From positions 1-54,109 of the forward strand of contig JASENG010000021.1 of NCBI GenBank assembly GCA_030027265.1: a stretch of 54,109 nucleotides of DNA, read 5' to 3'. The notes below the pieces were generated by a model. It worked only from the letters and a program-made list of their open reading frames with translations. It searched no databases and was not told where the DNA came from. Positions 52,414 to 54,109 of this stretch are shown here, piece after piece. This stretch comes from Lysinibacillus fusiformis (GTDB lineage Bacteria > Bacillota > Bacilli > Bacillales_A > Planococcaceae). The translations under genes and the position numbers were made by a program. The stretch's first letter is position 1; each line of letters opens with the position of its first letter.

Positions 52414-53158
52414 TTAAGCTAAATGAAGGGCTATGTCTCATATTTTTTCATCGGTTTCTGACTCAATTGCCTCTCTTTCCTTTGTATAGGCGTAAAGCGT
52501 ATCTCCTGCAATTAAATGATCTGAAAGATTTAACAAACCAATTGCATTTTTTCCAAATTTCTTCGCTATTGCCAAAGTTGTAGCTGTTTCCATATCTACT
52601 CCCAAATGGTCATTGGCAGCCCATTCGTTTATCATATCTTTAGTTTCAAGAAGCATAGCACTTGTAGAAAGAACACTATCAACTACATATGAATAGCCCA
52701 TTTTTTCACAATAATCTATAGCGCCTGGAGTAATCCTTCATCGGACTTGACAGTTTTGTTATTAGGAAGATACCAATGGGAAACTCCATCTTGCATTTCT
52801 GCTTCAGAAACGATCAGTATATCCCCAGAGTTTATTTCAAAGGATAACCCTCCAAAATATCCTGTTAGGATAAATTGATTGGTTCCAGCAAAAGCAAATT
52901 GATGTGTGATAGTTGCAGCTACGGGGCTACCATATACATTCGCAAAACCATTATTTTTTTCTTTGTATTTTCCAATTACAGTGTTCCATTTTGGTAACCA
53001 TATTTCTCCCTTTAGCATTTCTTTCCATAGTTTAATATTTTCTTCATGGTTCCACTCACCATGAATGATAAAAGATAATGGAATTCGATCTTCTTTCCCC
53101 CCAAAACTGCCAACCAATCCGTCTTCGTAAAATTACCATAAAGTTTCAATTTGCTCAT
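52414..53158 (-). pseudogene. Degraded nucleoside phosphorylase-like gene
   Basis: Three lesions break what looks like one gene of about 247 codons. (1) At the G-run near 53100 one base is missing between the N-terminal frame (MSKLKLYGNFTKTDWLAVL) and the main frame (GGKEDRIPLSF). (2) Near 52730-52735 an extra GC changes QAIDYCEKMGY into a stop. (3) At 52440-52438 a TGA interrupts EKI-DIALHLA, consistent with CGA to TGA. The conserved VDMETATTLAIAKKFG segment resembles the phosphorylase superfamily (VxMExA). The start ATG has only AAGGGG right next to it. Confidence 0.75.
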
Positions 53159-53780
53159 CCCCTTCGCAAATGTAGCTTATAAAAAGTATATATTAATTTT
53201 CTATATATGGAAAAATCGGATGATGTTGTGATTAATATTTTTTGTACTTTGATTTGAGTCTTGAATAAAAGTTGTTTGAGTGAATTGTACTATAGTGCAG
53301 GAAATATAGAAGGATTGTGTGGAGCATAACAGCGTTTTTATTAATGTTTACCGTATATGAATATCGGGAATGTTCCCCAGGTATCGTACTCAAGGGGTAT
53401 AGTTACAGAAAAAGCATCTGCACATGAAATAAATTAATTTTTACTTTCACGGGCTATGGTAGATTAGTTAGTTGAAAATGGTTCAACCTATGATAAATTT
53501 AAAGCTAATTAGTTATTTTTTGATTCATGTAAGCTTTTTTGCAAATAAGAAACACTAGGAGTTTGGTCTACCTAGCAGTTACCCTCAAACGGTTTTCCCA
53601 TCTACCTTCAATTCTAATCTGTGAAGTGTGATGAGACGTCGGCTATTCGTTAATAGTACATTACGCTTCATTTTAATTCTCAATTTTCATTAAAGAGAGC
53701 ACCTATTAAATAATTTCTGTTCCCCTTAAGATTTAGCGGAAGTATTTCCTTTATTACAATTCGATACTGGTTTCATATAA
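53159..53780. other. Gene-free AT-rich tail
   Basis: About 620 bp with no credible reading frame, ribosome binding site or RNA gene. A short CCCC/GGGG dyad around 53366-53396 is the only structure noticed. Confidence 0.5.
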
Positions 53781-53919
53781 AAATAGGCGGATATTTTCCG
53801 GCTATTCTGGGGAAATACCTGCCTTTTCATGTTTTTCGAGTCGATAAGCGGAATTTCTCCATCTATTTAAGCAATTTTTGAATTCATTTTCTAAATAGGC
53901 GAAAATTCTCCGGTTATTC
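53781..53919. repeat. Three diverged copies of a short palindromic repeat
   Basis: Unit 1 (53782-53806), unit 2 (53843-53867) and unit 3 (53894-53918) share the pattern AATAGGCGGA-n-TCCGGTTATT, each an imperfect palindrome (9/10, 6/10 and 7/10 arm matches). They are spaced 50-62 bp apart. Similar AT-flanked CCGG/CGGA dyads are common as dispersed elements in related genomes, from memory. Confidence 0.55.
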
Positions 53920-54074
53920 ATGGAGGGGGGCATCCAATTTTTATTTAACTTTTCTCGACAGCAAAAGGTTTTCTATCGTTTTGCTGAGGGGTATCCTGGT
54001 TCTTATTTCTATAATTTTTTAATTTTTTTGTTCCGTTGACGAACCTTTGAATTATTAGTTGAGCTTTATAACAA

Positions 54075-54105
54075 ATAAAAAAACCACTGAATACTCAGTG
54101 GTTTC
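54075..54105 (-). terminator. Terminator of a minus-strand gene beyond the right edge
   Basis: Perfect 10-bp stem AAACCACTGA (54081-54090) with TCAGTGGTTT (54095-54104), 4-nt loop, TTTTTTT on the minus strand. It implies a minus-strand gene ending shortly to the right of the window. Confidence 0.85.
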
Positions 54106-54109
54106 ATTT

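Noticed and set aside
53159..54109. CRISPR array from the short repeats at the right edge
   Set aside because: The units are diverged, irregularly spaced and only three in number, with no cas genes.

Overview
The window is an AT-rich, origin-proximal piece of chromosome from a low-GC, endospore-forming Gram-positive bacterium. The gene content (spoIIE, spoVT, spoVG, fin, sspF, yabP/yabQ, abrB with Spo0A boxes) and the gene order match the Bacillus subtilis interval from yaaO/tmk to lysS, read here in reverse. Protein character and missing or added genes suggest the Planococcaceae (Lysinibacillus/Solibacillus-like) rather than Bacillus proper; that family placement is inference. Nearly all genes are on the minus strand. 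By analogy with B. subtilis, where the origin lies beyond tmk, this would be co-directional with replication. The only convincing plus-strand genes are a DinB-like gene, a 60-aa membrane protein and abrB.

Left to right: (1) 1-255 is the promoter and leader region of a minus-strand rRNA operon whose 16S gene lies just outside the left edge. (2) 916-6183 holds lysS, dusB and the folate genes folK-folB-folP, with a plus-strand DinB gene inserted. (3) 6453-14820 holds cysK, a parvulin-type foldase (yacD), hslO, coaX, ftsH, hpt and tilS. (4) 14860-24082 is the sporulation/division/ribosome-rescue block: spoIIE, yabR, divIC, yabQ, yabP, rqcP, mazG, a flippase and spoVT. (5) 24260-29678 holds mfd, fin, pth and ctc. 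(6) 29814-31064 is an orphan KinB-like histidine kinase. (7) 31293-38832 holds prs, glmU, spoVG, ridA, purR, ispE, sspF, veg, rsmA and rnmV. (8) 39110-46709 holds yabE, tatD, metG, abrB, rsmI, yazA, trmN6 and yabA. (9) 46733-51741 holds ricT, holB, yaaR, darA, tmk and an Orn/Lys/Arg decarboxylase. (10) 51742-54109 is a decaying accessory tail: two broken genes, three short palindromic repeats and a terminator for a gene beyond the right edge.

The genes cover translation and tRNA modification (lysS, metG, tilS, dusB, rsmA, rsmI, rnmV, pth, rqcP), DNA replication/repair control (holB, yabA, mfd, tmk), precursor supply (prs, glmU, ispE, fol genes, coaX, cysK) and entry into sporulation. Several sporulation promoters are readable: an abrB promoter with tandem Spo0A boxes, a 21-bp-spaced Spo0A-type promoter for spoIIE, a sigma-H-type promoter for spoVG and a sigma-G-type promoter for spoVT. 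Compared with B. subtilis memory, pabB/pabA/pabC, yazB, yabS/yabT, the tRNA pair near spoIIE and yabG are not found in their usual places. Many start codons were moved downstream of the longest reading frame because the Shine-Dalgarno sequence lies inside its first codons. I did not find a clearly new multi-gene system; the least ordinary items are the orphan kinase, the small membrane gene beside spoIIE, the dispersed repeat at 23332-23450, several unexplained hairpins, and the decayed tail.
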